A DNA stretch of 35,318 nucleotides from Hydrogenophaga sp. (GCF_011390835.1 NZ_JAABRQ010000030.1:1-35318); one strand, 5' to 3'. Positions 1 through 9,374 are shown, numbered from the stretch's first letter. The notes: generated from the letters alone by a model not told the origin. Numbers and translations are program-made.

Positions 1-65
1 ATGGCGCTGCGCAGCACGTTGCGCCCAATGCGGCCAAAGCCGTTGATGCCGATCTTGATGGTCAT
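1..65 (-). CDS. cbbG: Glyceraldehyde-3-phosphate dehydrogenase, N-terminus only
   Basis: Only the first 21 codons lie in the window; the gene continues past the left edge. The peptide reads MTIKIGINGFGRIGRNVLRSA, which is the start of the GAPDH Rossmann fold with the NAD(P)-binding GxGRIGR signature. The start at 65 is preceded by a purine-rich GGAGAAGAG stretch. It lies 29 bases downstream of cbbZ on the same strand, so it is probably the next gene of the Calvin operon, reducing 1,3-bisphosphoglycerate to glyceraldehyde 3-phosphate. The order T-Z-G matches the Cupriavidus cbb operon. The housekeeping name gap would be equally valid. Confidence 0.9.
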   Translation of the reverse strand, partial: MTIKIGINGFGRIGRNVLRSA

Positions 66-94
66 GGTCTCTTCTCCAATGAGTGGAACAGGGC

Positions 95-787
95 TCAAGT
101 GGCCGCTGCAGGCAGGTTGGCGAGCAAGGCCGAAAAGTCGTTGATCACGCGGTCGGGCTTGCAAGCCTCGATGGGCTCACCCATGTTGTAACCATAGGGC
201 AGTGCCCAGACTGCTATACCGCCGTTGCGAGCGGTGGCGACGTCGATGGACGAATCGCCCACAAACAGCGCACGCTCCTCGGCCACGCCAAAGCGCGCCA
301 GACAATCGAGGATGCCCGCCGGGTTGGGCTTTTTCACAGGCAGCGTGTCGCCACTGATCACATGGTCGAACAATGGCGCCAGCTGATGCGCGTCAAGCAC
401 AGTCTGGGTGTACCGACCTTCCTTGTTGGTCATCACCACCAGCTTCACGCCTGCCGCGCGCAAGGCCTGCAAGGTCTCGCGCACATGGGGATACAGATGG
501 CTGCGCGTGCCGCACCGGCGCTGGTAGTGGCCGCCAAAGGCCGCCTCGATGGTCTTGAAGCGCGCCGAATGGCGCACCGAGTCTGGTGATTCATGGCCGA
601 CATGCGCCAGCGCCTGAATCAGCAGTTCCCGCGTGCCGTGGCCAATCCAGTCGTTGACCTGCTGCTGGGTCACCAGCGGCAGATCAAACTGGGTGAGCGT
701 GTCGTTCACCGCATCCGCGATCTCGGGCGCGGTTTCGATCAGGGTACCGTCGAGATCGAAGAGGATCAGGTCATAGGAAAGGGTCAT
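95..787 (-). CDS. cbbZ: Phosphoglycolate phosphatase (HAD family)
   Basis: A 230-residue cytoplasmic HAD hydrolase that removes phosphate from 2-phosphoglycolate, the product of RuBisCO oxygenation. The nucleophile motif DLDGT is at residues 11-15 (D11 nucleophile, D13 acid/base), motif II is in VVMTN near residue 120, the lysine in the VKKPNP stretch follows, and the motif IV acidic residues are in [11 protein letters not shown] near residue 178. Length matches Gph/CbbZ (about 220-255). The start ATG overlaps the cbbT stop as ATGA, so the two genes are translationally coupled. Given the operon, photorespiratory salvage is more likely than the DNA-repair role of a stand-alone gph. Confidence 0.93.
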   Translation of the reverse strand: MTLSYDLILFDLDGTLIETAPEIADAVNDTLTQFDLPLVTQQQVNDWIGHGTRELLIQALAHVGHESPDSVRHSARFKTIEAAFGGHYQRRCGTRSHLYPHVRETLQALRAAGVKLVVMTNKEGRYTQTVLDAHQLAPLFDHVISGDTLPVKKPNPAGILDCLARFGVAEERALFVGDSSIDVATARNGGIAVWALPYGYNMGEPIEACKPDRVINDFSALLANLPAAAT

Positions 788-2808
788 GCCAGCAACCCCT
801 TCACCGACTCCACCACTTTGGCCGAGGTGATGCCGAAGTATGGGTACAGATCCTTGGCTGGCGCCGACTCGCCAAAGGTCGCCATGCCAATCACGGCGCC
901 GGTGCGACCGACGTACTTGCGCCAGAAATCGGGGTGAGCGGCCTCCACAGCCACCGCGGGCAGGTCCAGCGGCAGCACCTGGTCCTGGTAGGTCTGGGGC
1001 TGGCGGTCGAACACATTGCTGCAGGGCATGGACACGACGCGGGTGGCGATGCCTTCGGCCGCCAGCGCGGCGTGTGCCTCCATCGCGAGCGATGTCTCGG
1101 ACCCGGTGGCCACGATCACCGCCTTCGCATCAGCGCTGTCGGCCAGCACGTAGCCGCCGCGACGGATCTTGTCGGTCATGCCGACATCGGTCAGGCGCGG
1201 CAGGTTCTGGCGCGACAGGCACAAGGCGCTCGGGCCGTCGCGGCGCTCGATGCTGCTGGCCCAGGCGATCGCGGTCTCCAGACCATCGGCCGGGCGCCAC
1301 ACGTCCAGGCCTGGAATGATGCGCAGGCTGGGCACGTGCTCGACCGACTGATGGGTCGGCCCGTCTTCACCCAGGCCGATGGAATCGTGGGTGAACACGT
1401 GGATCACGCGAAGCTTCATCAGCGCGGCCATGCGGATCGCGTTGCGGCTGTAGTCGCTGAAGGTGAGGAAGGTGCCGCCGTAGGGGATGTAGCCACCATG
1501 CAGCGCGATGCCGTTCATGATGGCGGCCATGCCAAACTCGCGTACGCCGTAGCTCAGGTGGTTGCCCCACGCGTCCTTGCCGGCTTTCACGCAGCCTTTG
1601 AAGTTGGTGAGGTTGGAGCCGGTGAGGTCGGCGCTGCCGCCGAAGAATTCGGGCACCAGCGGCGCCAGCAGGTCGAGTGCGTTCTGGCTCGCCTTGCGGG
1701 TGGCGATGGCGTCGGCCTTGCCCGCCACCGCCGCGAACAGCTCGGGCAGCTTTTGCTCGAAGGCGGGCATCAGGTCGCCCGCCATGCGGCGCTCGAACTC
1801 GGCGGCCTCCAGCGGGTACTGCGTGCGGTAGGCCTCGAAGCGCTGTCGCCAAGCCTGCTCCGCTGCCTCGCCGCGCTCCACCGCGTTCCACGCCAAGCCG
1901 ATTTCGGCCGGCACTTCGAAGGGCGCCGCCGTCCAGCCCAGCGCATCGCGTGTGGCCTGCACCTCGGCCGCGCCCAGGGCGGCACCGTGCACATCGTGCG
2001 TACCAGCCTTGTTGGGCGAACCCTGGCCGATCACGGTCTTGCAGCAGATCAGCGTGGGCTTGCCGTGGGGCAAGGCGCCCTGTTTCCTGGCCTCGACCAG
2101 CGCCGCCTCGACCGCGGCCGGGTTGTGACCGTCCACGTTCGGAATCACGTGCCATCCGTAGGCTTCAAATCGCTTGGGCGTGTCATCGGCAAACCAGGCC
2201 TCGACATGGCCATCGATGGAGATGCCGTTGTCGTCGTAAAAACCGATCAGCTTGGAAAGGCGCAGCGTGCCCGCAAGCGAACAGGCTTCGTGGCTGATGC
2301 CCTCCATCAGACAGCCATCGCCCAGGAACACGTAGGTGAAGTGGTCGACGATGTGGTGGCTCACCGTTTCGTCCTCGCGATTGAACTCGGCTGCCAGCAG
2401 TTTCTCGGCCAGCGCCATGCCCACGGCATTGCTCAGGCCCTGCCCCAGTGGCCCGGTGGTGGTTTCCACGCCAGGCGTGATGCCCACCTCGGGGTGGCCC
2501 GCGGTCTTGCTGTGCAGCTGTCGGAAGTTCTTCAGCTCGTCCATGGGCAAGTCGTAGCCAGTGAGGTGCAACAGCGCATAGATCAGCATCGAGCCATGGC
2601 CGTTGGACAACACGAACCGGTCCCGGTCGGGCCAGTGCGGATTCGCCGGGTTGTGCTTCAGGTGCCGGTTCCACAGCACCTCGGCGATGTCAGCCATGCC
2701 CATGGGCGCACCGGGGTGGCCACTCTTGGCCTTCTCCACCGCATCGACGGACAACATGCGGATGGCGTTGGCCATCTGCTTCGCGAGTTCGGGAGACGGG
2801 TTGTTCAT
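784..2808 (-). CDS. cbbT: Transketolase
   Basis: A 674-residue thiamine-diphosphate enzyme that moves two-carbon ketol units between sugar phosphates and is needed twice in RuBP regeneration. The N-terminal part shows the substrate motif [12 protein letters not shown] at residues 29-40, the GDG of the ThDP/Mg motif at 163-165 (GDGCLMEG) and a [12 protein letters not shown] loop at 119-130. The second domain carries the [13 protein letters not shown] motif, and the C-terminal domain follows. Length is normal for bacterial transketolases (about 660-690). The start at 2808 has an AGGAAA ribosome site six bases upstream. The 3' end overlaps cbbZ by four bases. A 179-base repeat-containing gap separates it from cbbP. 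The housekeeping name is tktA. Confidence 0.95.
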   Translation of the reverse strand: MNNPSPELAKQMANAIRMLSVDAVEKAKSGHPGAPMGMADIAEVLWNRHLKHNPANPHWPDRDRFVLSNGHGSMLIYALLHLTGYDLPMDELKNFRQLHSKTAGHPEVGITPGVETTTGPLGQGLSNAVGMALAEKLLAAEFNREDETVSHHIVDHFTYVFLGDGCLMEGISHEACSLAGTLRLSKLIGFYDDNGISIDGHVEAWFADDTPKRFEAYGWHVIPNVDGHNPAAVEAALVEARKQGALPHGKPTLICCKTVIGQGSPNKAGTHDVHGAALGAAEVQATRDALGWTAAPFEVPAEIGLAWNAVERGEAAEQAWRQRFEAYRTQYPLEAAEFERRMAGDLMPAFEQKLPELFAAVAGKADAIATRKASQNALDLLAPLVPEFFGGSADLTGSNLTNFKGCVKAGKDAWGNHLSYGVREFGMAAIMNGIALHGGYIPYGGTFLTFSDYSRNAIRMAALMKLRVIHVFTHDSIGLGEDGPTHQSVEHVPSLRIIPGLDVWRPADGLETAIAWASSIERRDGPSALCLSRQNLPRLTDVGMTDKIRRGGYVLADSADAKAVIVATGSETSLAMEAHAALAAEGIATRVVSMPCSNVFDRQPQTYQDQVLPLDLPAVAVEAAHPDFWRKYVGRTGAVIGMATFGESAPAKDLYPYFGITSAKVVESVKGLLA

Positions 2809-2872
2809 GGCGTTTCCTAAAAAAATGTAAGCGGCATAGCCCGAAAAATCGCGGGATCAGCCCCTCAGAACG

Positions 2873-2983
2873 GGGTGGAACCGGCTTTGCGGGACCACTC
2901 GCTTTGCCCCTTGAGGGGGAGCGGCAAGGCCACTTCGTGGCGGTCTTGTGATGGAGTGACGCGCCGCAGGCGCGGCGCGAGGG
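2873..2983 (-). repeat. Dispersed palindromic intergenic repeat, copy A (cbbP-cbbT gap)
   Basis: The gap between cbbP and cbbT holds a string of small perfect palindromes: CCCC-TTGA-GGGG around 2907-2918, CCAC-TTC-GTGG at 2930-2940, and GCGCCG/CGGCGC around 2961-2978. The left end reads ggaaccggctttgc-gga. The same order of blocks (ACCGGCT... C-run/TTGA/G-run, then a GCCGC/GCGGC palindrome) occurs at 3921-3999 and 21722-21796, always in the same orientation. Such elements are common between genes in Comamonadaceae (from memory). In the transcript they would form consecutive hairpins that could stabilise or attenuate the mRNA between operon genes. Confidence 0.7.
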
Positions 2984-2987
2984 TGAA

Positions 2988-3866
2988 TCAGCCGAGAGCG
3001 CGTTTACGTCGCTCCACCATGCGCCAGATAAAGGGCGTGAAGATGAGCTGCATGGCGAGCTCCATCTTGCCGCCGGGCACCACGATGGTGTTGGCGCGGC
3101 TCATCATCGAGCCGTTGATCATGCTCAGCAGGTAGGGAAAGTCGATGCCCTTGGGCTTGGCGAAACGAATCACCACCATACTCTCGTCGGCGGTGGGCAC
3201 ATCACGTGCGACGAAAGGGTTGGAGGTGTCCACGATCGGCACGCGCTGGAAGTTCACGTGTGTGTACTGGAACTGCGGGGTGATGTAGTTCACGTAGTCG
3301 GGCATGCGGCGAAGGATGGTGTCGGTCACCGCATCGGCGCTGTAGCCGCGCATGTTCTTGTCGCGGTAGAGCTTCTGGATCCACTCCAGGTTGATCACCG
3401 GCACCACGCCGACCAGGAGGTCCGGGTACTGCGCCACGTTGTGCTCGGGCGTGACGACCGCGCCGTGCAGGCCTTCGTAGAAGAGCATGTCCGTGCCCTC
3501 AGGCAGCGGCTCCCACGGCGTGAAAGTGCCGGGATCCTGCTGGTAGGGTGCGGCCTCCTCAGCGTTGTGCAGGTACTTGCGGCTCTTGCCGGTACCGGTC
3601 TCGCTGTAGGTCTTGAACAGGCTCTCGATTTCACCGAAGAGGTTGGCCTCGGCACCGAAGTGGCTGAAGTTGACGTTGCCCGCCTTCTCTTGCTCGGCGG
3701 CCTGCAGCTTCATCGCCTTGCGGTCGAAACGGTGGTAGCTGTCGCCTTCGATGATGGCGGCCGTCACCTCCTCTCGCCTAAAGATATTCTGGAAGGTGCG
3801 CGTCACGGTCGACGTGCCCGCGCCGCTGGAACCGGTGATGGCAATGATGGGGTGGCGTTCTGACAT
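2988..3866 (-). CDS. cbbP: Phosphoribulokinase
   Basis: A 292-residue class I (proteobacterial) phosphoribulokinase, which phosphorylates ribulose 5-phosphate to the RuBisCO substrate RuBP and is diagnostic of the Calvin cycle. The P-loop GSSGAGTS is at residues 12-19. Conserved PRK segments follow: EGDSYHRFDR, a FSHFGAEANLF segment and the FYEGLHGAV Walker-B-like segment. Length matches the 287-292-residue octameric proteobacterial enzymes. A GGAGAG site precedes the start by five bases. It lies between cbbF and cbbT with repeat-bearing spacers on both sides. A uridine-kinase identity is excluded by the full-length PRK pattern and context. Confidence 0.97.
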   Translation of the reverse strand: MSERHPIIAITGSSGAGTSTVTRTFQNIFRREEVTAAIIEGDSYHRFDRKAMKLQAAEQEKAGNVNFSHFGAEANLFGEIESLFKTYSETGTGKSRKYLHNAEEAAPYQQDPGTFTPWEPLPEGTDMLFYEGLHGAVVTPEHNVAQYPDLLVGVVPVINLEWIQKLYRDKNMRGYSADAVTDTILRRMPDYVNYITPQFQYTHVNFQRVPIVDTSNPFVARDVPTADESMVVIRFAKPKGIDFPYLLSMINGSMMSRANTIVVPGGKMELAMQLIFTPFIWRMVERRKRALG

Positions 3867-3920
3867 TTAGTCTCTCCAATAAAAAAATCCGTGGGACAGA
3901 GGGGACTCTGGCCAGGGGCA

Positions 3921-3999
3921 ACGCGGAGCCGGCTTTGCCGGACCGCCATGGCCGCCCCCTTGAGGGGGTGACGCGCTGCCGGCGCGGCGCTGGGCGCGC
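3921..3999 (-). repeat. Dispersed palindromic intergenic repeat, copy B (cbbF-cbbP gap)
   Basis: It contains the perfect hairpin CCGGC-TTT-GCCGG at 3929-3941, then CCCCCT/TGA/GGGGG around 3956-3967, then a GC-rich palindrome (gcgctgccggcgcggcgc). Order and orientation match copies A and C, so the element is a repeated family member rather than a chance terminator. No T-run follows on either strand, which argues against a Rho-independent terminator. Confidence 0.7.
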
Positions 4000-4001
4000 T
4001 T

Positions 4002-5096
4002 CTAATCCCTGAAGAGACTCCGCTCGACAAACAGCGGGTTGGCGTCGTCCTTGTAGGCGTTGGGTTCGCGGTGGTAGCGCTCGATGCGCTCGACCTCGTT
4101 CTTGGAGCCGAACACCAGACCAATGCGCTGGTGCAGGGCGGTGGGCTTGACGGTGAGCATGGGCTCGCGGCCGGTGCTGGCGCGGCCGCCGGCCTGCTCC
4201 ATGATCATGCCGACCGGGTTGGCCTCGTACAGCAGGCGCAGGCGGCCCGGCTTGCTCGCGTCCTTGGTGTCGCGCGGGTACATGAAGACGCCGCCGCGCA
4301 TCAGGATGCGGTGCGCCTCGGCCACCATGCTGGCAATCCAGCGCATGTTGAAGTCCTTGCCACGCGGACCGGTCTTGCCAGCCAGGCACTCGTCCACATA
4401 GCGCTTGATCGGCGCTTCCCAGAAACGGCTGTTGGACGCGTTGATGGCGAACTCGTGGGTGTCTTCGGGCACCCGGAGGTTGGGGTGCGTGAGCATGAAC
4501 TGGCCCAGATTGGGGTCGAGTGTGAAGCCGGCCACGCCCTGGCCCACGGTGAGCACCAGCATGGTGGTCGGGCCGTAGAGCGCGTAGCCGGCGGCCATCT
4601 GCTGCGTACCGGGCTGCAGGAAGTCGGCCTCGACTACATCGCGCCCGCTGTCGATCACGTCCTGCGGCGCGCGCAGGATGCTGAAGATGCTGCCCACCGT
4701 CACGTTCACATCGATGTTGCTCGAGCCGTCCAGCGGATCAAACACCAGCAGGTACTTGCCGCGCGGGATGGTGGCCGGGATCTGGTACGGGTGGTCCATC
4801 TCTTCCGAGGCCATGCCCGCCAGGTGACCGCCCCACTCCGTCATCTGCATGAAGTAGTCGTTGCTGATCACATCCAGCCGCTTCTGCTCTTCACCTTGCA
4901 CATTGACCGTGGTGGTGACTGCATCCGGGCTGCCGATCATGCCGCCGAGGTCACCAAAGGCCACGGTGCGCGCGATCGCCTTGCAGGCCAGCGCCACGTC
5001 GAGCAACAGCGCGTTGAAGTCTCCGCTGGCGGTGGGAAAGCGGCGGCGCTGTTCAATCAGGTATTGCGTCAGTGTGAATCGGCGGCGGGTGGGCAT
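4002..5096 (-). CDS. cbbF: Fructose-1,6-bisphosphatase, class I
   Basis: A 364-residue class I FBPase that removes the 1-phosphate of fructose 1,6-bisphosphate (and probably sedoheptulose 1,7-bisphosphate) in the regenerative phase. The metal-binding DPLDGSSN motif is at residues 120-127, preceded by the acidic SEEMD segment near 98-101. The C-terminal substrate-site segment GGVFMYPRD near residue 275 and a [10 protein letters not shown] motif are present. It is somewhat longer than E. coli Fbp (332), with the usual proteobacterial extension at the C-terminus. It follows rpe by 42 bases in the operon. SBPase activity is inferred from context only. Confidence 0.95.
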   Translation of the reverse strand: MPTRRRFTLTQYLIEQRRRFPTASGDFNALLLDVALACKAIARTVAFGDLGGMIGSPDAVTTTVNVQGEEQKRLDVISNDYFMQMTEWGGHLAGMASEEMDHPYQIPATIPRGKYLLVFDPLDGSSNIDVNVTVGSIFSILRAPQDVIDSGRDVVEADFLQPGTQQMAAGYALYGPTTMLVLTVGQGVAGFTLDPNLGQFMLTHPNLRVPEDTHEFAINASNSRFWEAPIKRYVDECLAGKTGPRGKDFNMRWIASMVAEAHRILMRGGVFMYPRDTKDASKPGRLRLLYEANPVGMIMEQAGGRASTGREPMLTVKPTALHQRIGLVFGSKNEVERIERYHREPNAYKDDANPLFVERSLFRD

Positions 5097-5138
5097 GGTG
5101 GTCTCTTTCGAAAGGGGCTGATTCAGGATACGAGTGGT

Positions 5139-5822
5139 TCAGGTCTTGCCAGCGTTCTTGCGCAACTGCTGCATCACGGTGCGGTAGCCGCCGTCGTTGT
5201 CTGGCGCGCCGAATACGGCACTGCCCGCCACCAGCGTGTCCGCACCTGCGGCGACGATCTCGGCGATGTTGTCGACCTTCACGCCGCCGTCCACTTCCAG
5301 CCAAATCGGCTGACCGCCGGCCTCGGTGTGCGCGGTGATGCGCTGGCGCGCGGCGCGCAGCTTGTCCAGCGTGGACGGGATGAACTTCTGCCCGCCGAAG
5401 CCGGGGTTCACGCTCATGAGCAGCACGATGTCGAGCCTGTCCATCACGTGGTCCATGAGAGAGAGAGACGTGGCCGGGTTGAACACCAGGCCGGCCTTGC
5501 AGCCGTGGTCGCGGATCAGTTGCAGCGTACGGTCCACATGCCGGCTGGCCTCGGGGTGAAAGGTGATGATGTTGGCGCCGGCCTTGGCGAACAGCGGGAT
5601 CAGCGCGTCCACCGGCTCGACCATCAGGTGCACGTCGATACCGATCTTCACGTGCGGCCGGATCGCCTCACAAACCAGCGGCCCAATGGTGAGGTTGGGC
5701 ACGTAGTGGTTGTCCATCACGTCGAAGTGCACCAGGTCCGCACCAGCGGTTTCGATGGCCCGCACCTCCTCGCCCAGGCGGGCGAAGTCGGCGGACAGGA
5801 TGGAAGGTGCGAGGCGGATCAT
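5139..5822 (-). CDS. cbbE: Ribulose-phosphate 3-epimerase
   Basis: A 227-residue TIM-barrel epimerase that interconverts xylulose 5-phosphate and ribulose 5-phosphate. The N-terminus [19 protein letters not shown] is classic for Rpe; [16 protein letters not shown] carries metal/catalytic residues, HLMVEP follows, and the second catalytic region is [12 protein letters not shown] with [15 protein letters not shown] phosphate-binding loops. An in-frame opening extends upstream to 5891 but overlaps cbbY and adds non-family sequence, so the ATG at 5822 is preferred; a GAAGTGA stretch lies eight bases upstream. A GTG at 5834 is an alternative. The gap to cbbY is 26 bases. The housekeeping name is rpe. 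Confidence 0.94.
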   Translation of the reverse strand: MIRLAPSILSADFARLGEEVRAIETAGADLVHFDVMDNHYVPNLTIGPLVCEAIRPHVKIGIDVHLMVEPVDALIPLFAKAGANIITFHPEASRHVDRTLQLIRDHGCKAGLVFNPATSLSLMDHVMDRLDIVLLMSVNPGFGGQKFIPSTLDKLRAARQRITAHTEAGGQPIWLEVDGGVKVDNIAEIVAAGADTLVAGSAVFGAPDNDGGYRTVMQQLRKNAGKT

Positions 5823-5848
5823 GGCGTTGGTCACTTCAAGAATGGTGT

Positions 5849-6583
5849 TCAGTGGGCGGCTGCGGGCAAAGGCGGTGCCTGGGCCAGCCACTCGCGCAGC
5901 TGGGCCACGGTCACGCCCGACAGGTCGGGCAGCACGCGCAGCGCGCCGGTGAAGTCCTGATGGGCGGTGAAGTCGCTGGGCGTGATCACGGTCTGCAGCC
6001 CGGCGGCCATGGCTGCGCGAAGGCCGTTGGCCGAGTCCTCGAACGCCAGGCAGTCCGCAGACTGCATGGCCATGTCGGCCAGCACCTGCAAGTAAACCTG
6101 CGGATGGGGCTTCTTGATCGGGGAAGAGGACCCATCGCCCACCGCAAGAAACATCTGGCGCCAGTCTGGACCGAGCGCCTTGCGCAGCAGCGCGGCGATG
6201 TTCACCGGCGACGTGGTGGTGGCGATCGCCAGCTGCAGGCCCTGGGCATGGGCTTCGTTCATCAGCGCCAGCACACCAGGGCGCAGCTCCACCGCTCCCT
6301 CGTTGACCGCGTTCTCGTAGTACGCGGTCTTGAACTCGTGCACGCGGTTGATGGTGTCGGTGAGCGCACCACCTTCCAGGGAGGTCATGCCCGGGTTCAC
6401 CACATTCCAGTGGTGGCGCAGGCGCTCCTTGCCGCCGGAAATTTCCAGCAGGCGGGTGTAGTCCTCGCGACTCCAGTGCCAGTCAAGACCGACCTGGGCA
6501 AACGCATGGTTGAAGGCTTCCAGGTGCACGGCTTCCGTGTCGGCCAGGGTACCGTCGACGTCGAAAATGAGAGCTTTCAGCAT
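5849..6583 (-). CDS. cbbY: CbbY, HAD-type sugar-bisphosphate phosphatase
   Basis: A 244-residue beta-phosphoglucomutase-like HAD phosphatase. Characterised CbbY proteins hydrolyse xylulose 1,5-bisphosphate, a misfire product that inhibits RuBisCO. The nucleophile motif [11 protein letters not shown] lies at residues 7-17 counting from the ATG at 6583, followed by the cap segment with [10 protein letters not shown], a motif II ATTTS, the lysine in KKPHPQVYL and the acidic [11 protein letters not shown]. The ATG at 6583 has AGGTGA five bases upstream and is preferred over a GTG at 6592. It is the first gene of the minus-strand Calvin operon. In Cupriavidus it follows cbbLSX; here nothing of LSX precedes it. 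Confidence 0.93.
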   Translation of the reverse strand: MLKALIFDVDGTLADTEAVHLEAFNHAFAQVGLDWHWSREDYTRLLEISGGKERLRHHWNVVNPGMTSLEGGALTDTINRVHEFKTAYYENAVNEGAVELRPGVLALMNEAHAQGLQLAIATTTSPVNIAALLRKALGPDWRQMFLAVGDGSSSPIKKPHPQVYLQVLADMAMQSADCLAFEDSANGLRAAMAAGLQTVITPSDFTAHQDFTGALRVLPDLSGVTVAQLREWLAQAPPLPAAAH

Positions 6584-6592
6584 AGGGATCAC

Positions 6593-6697
6593 CTGATCAA
6601 AAGACCCCGATGGTGTCGGGGTCGTGGGTTAACTATAGGCAGTCACTTAAATAAGGTAAATTCACGATTCATTGCATTTAAGTTAAGTCATCACTTA
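6593..6697. promoter_or_regulatory. Divergent cbbR1/cbbY control region with TTAAGT palindrome
   Basis: This AT-rich spacer separates the divergent cbbY operon and cbbR1. TTAAGT-CATC-ACTTAA forms a perfect inverted repeat (arms 6683-6688 and 6693-6698) whose last base is the first base of the cbbR1 ATG. A further TTAAGT lies at 6678-6683 and an ACTTAA at 6645-6650. The pattern fits the partial-palindrome T-N11-A style of LysR-type sites, and overlap with the start codon suggests CbbR1 autorepression. No Shine-Dalgarno sequence is visible before cbbR1. Binding is inferred, not shown. Confidence 0.6.
6603..6623 (-). promoter_or_regulatory. Perfect 8-bp hairpin in the cbbY leader, attenuator-like
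   Basis: GACCCCGA (6603-6610) and TCGGGGTC (6616-6623) are perfectly complementary with a five-base loop. Read on the minus strand, the hairpin is followed by TTTT and then the cbbY ribosome site AGGTGA at 6594-6589. A strong GC stem followed by a short T-run just before the first operon gene resembles a weak intrinsic terminator or attenuator, or a leader stabiliser. The T-run is short, so termination efficiency is uncertain. Confidence 0.5.
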
Positions 6698-7672
6698 ATG
6701 AAGAACACCACCTTTCGCCAGCTCAGGGTTTTCACGGAGGTGGCGCGGCACCTGAGTTTTGCCCGCGCCGCCGAAGTTTTGCACCTCACACCACCCGCTG
6801 TGACCATGCAGGTCAAAGAGCTGGAGGGTCACGTGGGCCTGCCCCTGTTCGACCGCAAGGGCCGCCAGGTCACGCTCACCACCGCGGGCGAGTACATGCT
6901 GGTCTATGCCCGAAAGATGCTGGCCACGCTGAAAGACGCCGAAGACGCCGCTGCGCGCCTGCAGCGCCTGGAGGTGGGCACGCTCACCATCGGCATGGTC
7001 AGCACGGCCAAGTACTTTCTACCCCGATTGCTCGCCGAGTTCCAGCGGGAACACGAGGGCATCGAGATCCGCCTGGCGGTGGGCAACCGCGAACAGCTGG
7101 TGAAGATGCTCCAGGCAAATGACGTGGACATTGCGGTCATGGGTCGCCCACCCACCGAACTGGCCACGCGCGCCGAGCCCTTCGCCGCCCATCCACACGT
7201 GTTTGTGGCCCCTGTCGACCATCCGCTGCTCAAGATCGGCCATCCCACCGCAGAAGCGTTGCAGCCCTATGGCTTCATTCTGCGCGAGCGCGGCTCGGGC
7301 ACCCGGGCTGCCATGGAAAAGTTCTTCCATCGCACCCAGCTGGAGCCGCGCGTGGTGATGGAGATGAACAGCAACGAGACCATCAAGCAGGCGGTGATGG
7401 CCGGTATGGGCATCAGTTTTCTCTCGCTGCACACCATTGGCCTGGAGCTGGAGAACCGGCTGATCGCGGTGCTCGATGTGGAAGGCACGCCCATCGTGCG
7501 CGCGTGGAACGTGGTGCACACGCTCTCCAAGCTGCTCTCGCCGCCGGCCGAGGCCTTCCGCTACTACATGCTGGAGCGTGGCGAAGCCCACTTGGCGAAG
7601 AAGTTCGGCCGCTTTGCGCAGCTCTCCCCAGCCGGTTCCCCAAGCCCGCCAGTGAGCCCCACGCTGAGCTAA
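6698..7672 (+). CDS. cbbR: LysR-type regulator of the Calvin operon, CbbR1
   Basis: A 324-residue LysR-type activator. The N-terminal winged helix-turn-helix (FRQLRVFTEVARHLSFARAAEVLHLTPPAVTMQVKELE) spans about residues 6-45 and is followed by the linker helix and a substrate-binding-like effector domain from about residue 90. Effector-domain segments such as VGNREQLVKML and ERGSGTRAAMEKFF recur in recognised CbbR proteins. The ATG at 6698 is chosen because the LysR family N-terminus begins there; the frame stays open far upstream but that part lies over cbbY. It is transcribed away from cbbY. It is clearly related to cbbR2 but distinct in sequence, and its C-terminus ends in a Pro/Ser-rich tail. 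Confidence 0.9.
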   Translation: MKNTTFRQLRVFTEVARHLSFARAAEVLHLTPPAVTMQVKELEGHVGLPLFDRKGRQVTLTTAGEYMLVYARKMLATLKDAEDAAARLQRLEVGTLTIGMVSTAKYFLPRLLAEFQREHEGIEIRLAVGNREQLVKMLQANDVDIAVMGRPPTELATRAEPFAAHPHVFVAPVDHPLLKIGHPTAEALQPYGFILRERGSGTRAAMEKFFHRTQLEPRVVMEMNSNETIKQAVMAGMGISFLSLHTIGLELENRLIAVLDVEGTPIVRAWNVVHTLSKLLSPPAEAFRYYMLERGEAHLAKKFGRFAQLSPAGSPSPPVSPTLS

Positions 7673-7713
7673 GGCCTGTTCGCGCTGTTTTCCTGAGTGC
7701 GAACGGGGTAAAC

Positions 7714-7730
7714 CGGCCCTGGGCGGGCCG
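7714..7730 (+). terminator. GC hairpin downstream of cbbR1, weak terminator candidate
   Basis: CGGCCC (7714-7719) and GGGCCG (7725-7730) form a perfect six-base stem with a five-base loop, 41 bases after the cbbR1 stop. No T-run follows, so it is at best a transcript-end stabiliser. The surrounding 205-base gap up to the protease gene holds nothing else I can identify. Confidence 0.25.
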
Positions 7731-7877
7731 TGGTTCACTTGGCCACGCCGCAGCGCTGGTGCGTGAACTTTGTCGCACACACCCTGGAACTGGTCACCAG
7801 GTGAGCCCCGGCTTCGTATGATGCTTTTGACTACTATTCTGATCGGCGTCGCTACCACCGCGCCCTGGAGACACCCG

Positions 7878-9374
7878 ATGAACGCCATCCGTCGCCTTTC
7901 GCTCGCCTTCGCTTTCACCGCCGCGCTGCTGGCCGGCTGCGGGACGCAGGTGGTCAATCCAGTCACCGGCAAGACCGAGCTCTCCGCCATGGACGAGCGC
8001 AGCGAGATCGCCGAAGGCAAGAAGGGCCATGAGCAGGTGATGGCTGAATACGGCGTGGTGAAAGACGCGCGGCTGCAGGCCTATGTGAACCAGGTCGGCC
8101 AGCAGCTGGCCGCGCAATCGCACCGCACCAATCTGCAGTGGACCTTCACCGTGCTCGACAGCCCCGAAATCAACGCCTTCGCACTGCCCGGTGGTTATGT
8201 CTACGTCACGCGCGGCATCCTGGCCTACATGGAAAGCGAAGCCGACATGGCCGGCGTGATCGGCCACGAGATTGGCCACGTCACCGCGCGCCACGGCGCC
8301 CAGCGCGCCACCCGCCAGCAAAACGCCGGGCTTGGCGTGCTCGCGGCCAGTGTGCTCGGCACGGTGCTGGAGAGCCAGGGCGTGAGCGGCGCGGCCGGCC
8401 TCAGCAGCCAGGTGGCGCAGGGCGTGGCGGCCGGCTACATCGCCAAGTACAGCCGCGAGCAGGAATTGCAGGCCGACACCCTGGGCGCCGAGTACCTCGC
8501 GCGCAACCGCTACAACCCCAGCAACATGGTTGACGTGATCCAGGTGCTGAAATCGCAAGAGGCCTACGCAGCCGACCAGGCCAAGGCCGAGGGCAAGCCC
8601 GTCAACCAGCGCGACGACTGGCTGTCTTCCCACCCCAGCAACGAGCAGCGCCTGCAATCCATCCGCCGGATCGCCGCCGGCTACAAAGGCCAGTATGGCT
8701 ACGACGGGCGCGATCGCTTCCTGCAAGCTATTCGCGGCATGACGTTTGGCGACAGCCCCGAACAAGGCCTCGTGCGCGGCCAGAACTTCTACCACCCCGA
8801 GCTCGGCATCACGCTCACCGCCCAGCCCGGCTGGCGCATCCAGAACAGCCCCAGCGCCCTCAGCTTCGTCAGCCCCCAGGGCGATGCCGCACTGCGCATG
8901 CTGGCCGTGACGCCCAAGACTGGCACCAGCCACGACGACATCCTGAAAAACGGTCTTAAGGCCAGCCAGGGCCGCGTCACGCGCGGCAACATCAACGGGT
9001 TAGCGGCCACCCACTTCGCCGGCACCCGAATCTTGGACAACGGCCAGGCCCAGCCGCTGGAAACCACCGTGATCACCGGCCCCAAGAACGCGAACTACGC
9101 CCTGCTCTACCTCGCCGCCAACGACGCCGCCAAAGCCCGCGCCATGCCAGCCATGAACGCCACCGAGAAGACCTTCCGCCCCATGAGCAGCGCCGACGCC
9201 CGCGCCGCCCGCCCCTGGGCGGTGGACTTGGTGCCCTTTCCGCGCGGCGGCTTTGCCGCGCTGCAGGTGACCGGCGTGTCCAACGAGCGGCAGCTGCGCC
9301 TGCTCAATGGCGTGTACGACGGCGGGGCCCAGCCGCGGGTGGGGCAGTTGGTGAAAGTCGTGGCGCAGCGCTGA
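7878..9374 (+). CDS. M48 family zinc metalloprotease, lipoprotein
   Basis: A 498-residue predicted periplasmic lipoprotein protease of the M48 family. The start at 7878 gives a signal peptide ending in the lipobox LLAGC with Cys21 as lipidation site; GGAGA lies seven bases upstream. The catalytic HEIGH is at residues 130-134, and a downstream glutamate in the EQELQADTLGAEYLAR helix is the usual third zinc ligand. The following DDWLSSHPSNEQRLQSI stretch is typical of M48 envelope proteases (BepA/LoiP-like). The C-terminal third is a non-catalytic domain (FYHPELGITLTAQPGW onwards) found in long proteobacterial members. A role in outer-membrane protein quality control is inferred from family. 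It stands alone, upstream of a porin gene. Confidence 0.88.
   Translation: MNAIRRLSLAFAFTAALLAGCGTQVVNPVTGKTELSAMDERSEIAEGKKGHEQVMAEYGVVKDARLQAYVNQVGQQLAAQSHRTNLQWTFTVLDSPEINAFALPGGYVYVTRGILAYMESEADMAGVIGHEIGHVTARHGAQRATRQQNAGLGVLAASVLGTVLESQGVSGAAGLSSQVAQGVAAGYIAKYSREQELQADTLGAEYLARNRYNPSNMVDVIQVLKSQEAYAADQAKAEGKPVNQRDDWLSSHPSNEQRLQSIRRIAAGYKGQYGYDGRDRFLQAIRGMTFGDSPEQGLVRGQNFYHPELGITLTAQPGWRIQNSPSALSFVSPQGDAALRMLAVTPKTGTSHDDILKNGLKASQGRVTRGNINGLAATHFAGTRILDNGQAQPLETTVITGPKNANYALLYLAANDAAKARAMPAMNATEKTFRPMSSADARAARPWAVDLVPFPRGGFAALQVTGVSNERQLRLLNGVYDGGAQPRVGQLVKVVAQR

Noticed and set aside
934..2820. A 628-codon open frame on the plus strand opposite cbbT
   Set aside because: It lies entirely antisense to a full-length transketolase, has no recognisable domain, and long antisense frames are expected in GC-rich coding DNA.
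3929..3967. Intrinsic terminator inside the cbb operon between cbbF and cbbP
   Set aside because: The hairpins have no following T-run and recur as a repeat family, so an interspersed element is the better explanation.
4071..5960. A 629-codon open frame on the plus strand opposite cbbF, rpe and cbbY
   Set aside because: It spans parts of three well-supported genes, is His/Val/Gln-rich low-complexity shadow sequence, and matches no family I know.
7794..8933. A 379-codon minus-strand frame opposite the M48 protease
   Set aside because: The plus-strand frame has a lipobox and HEIGH motif; the opposite frame has only biased composition.
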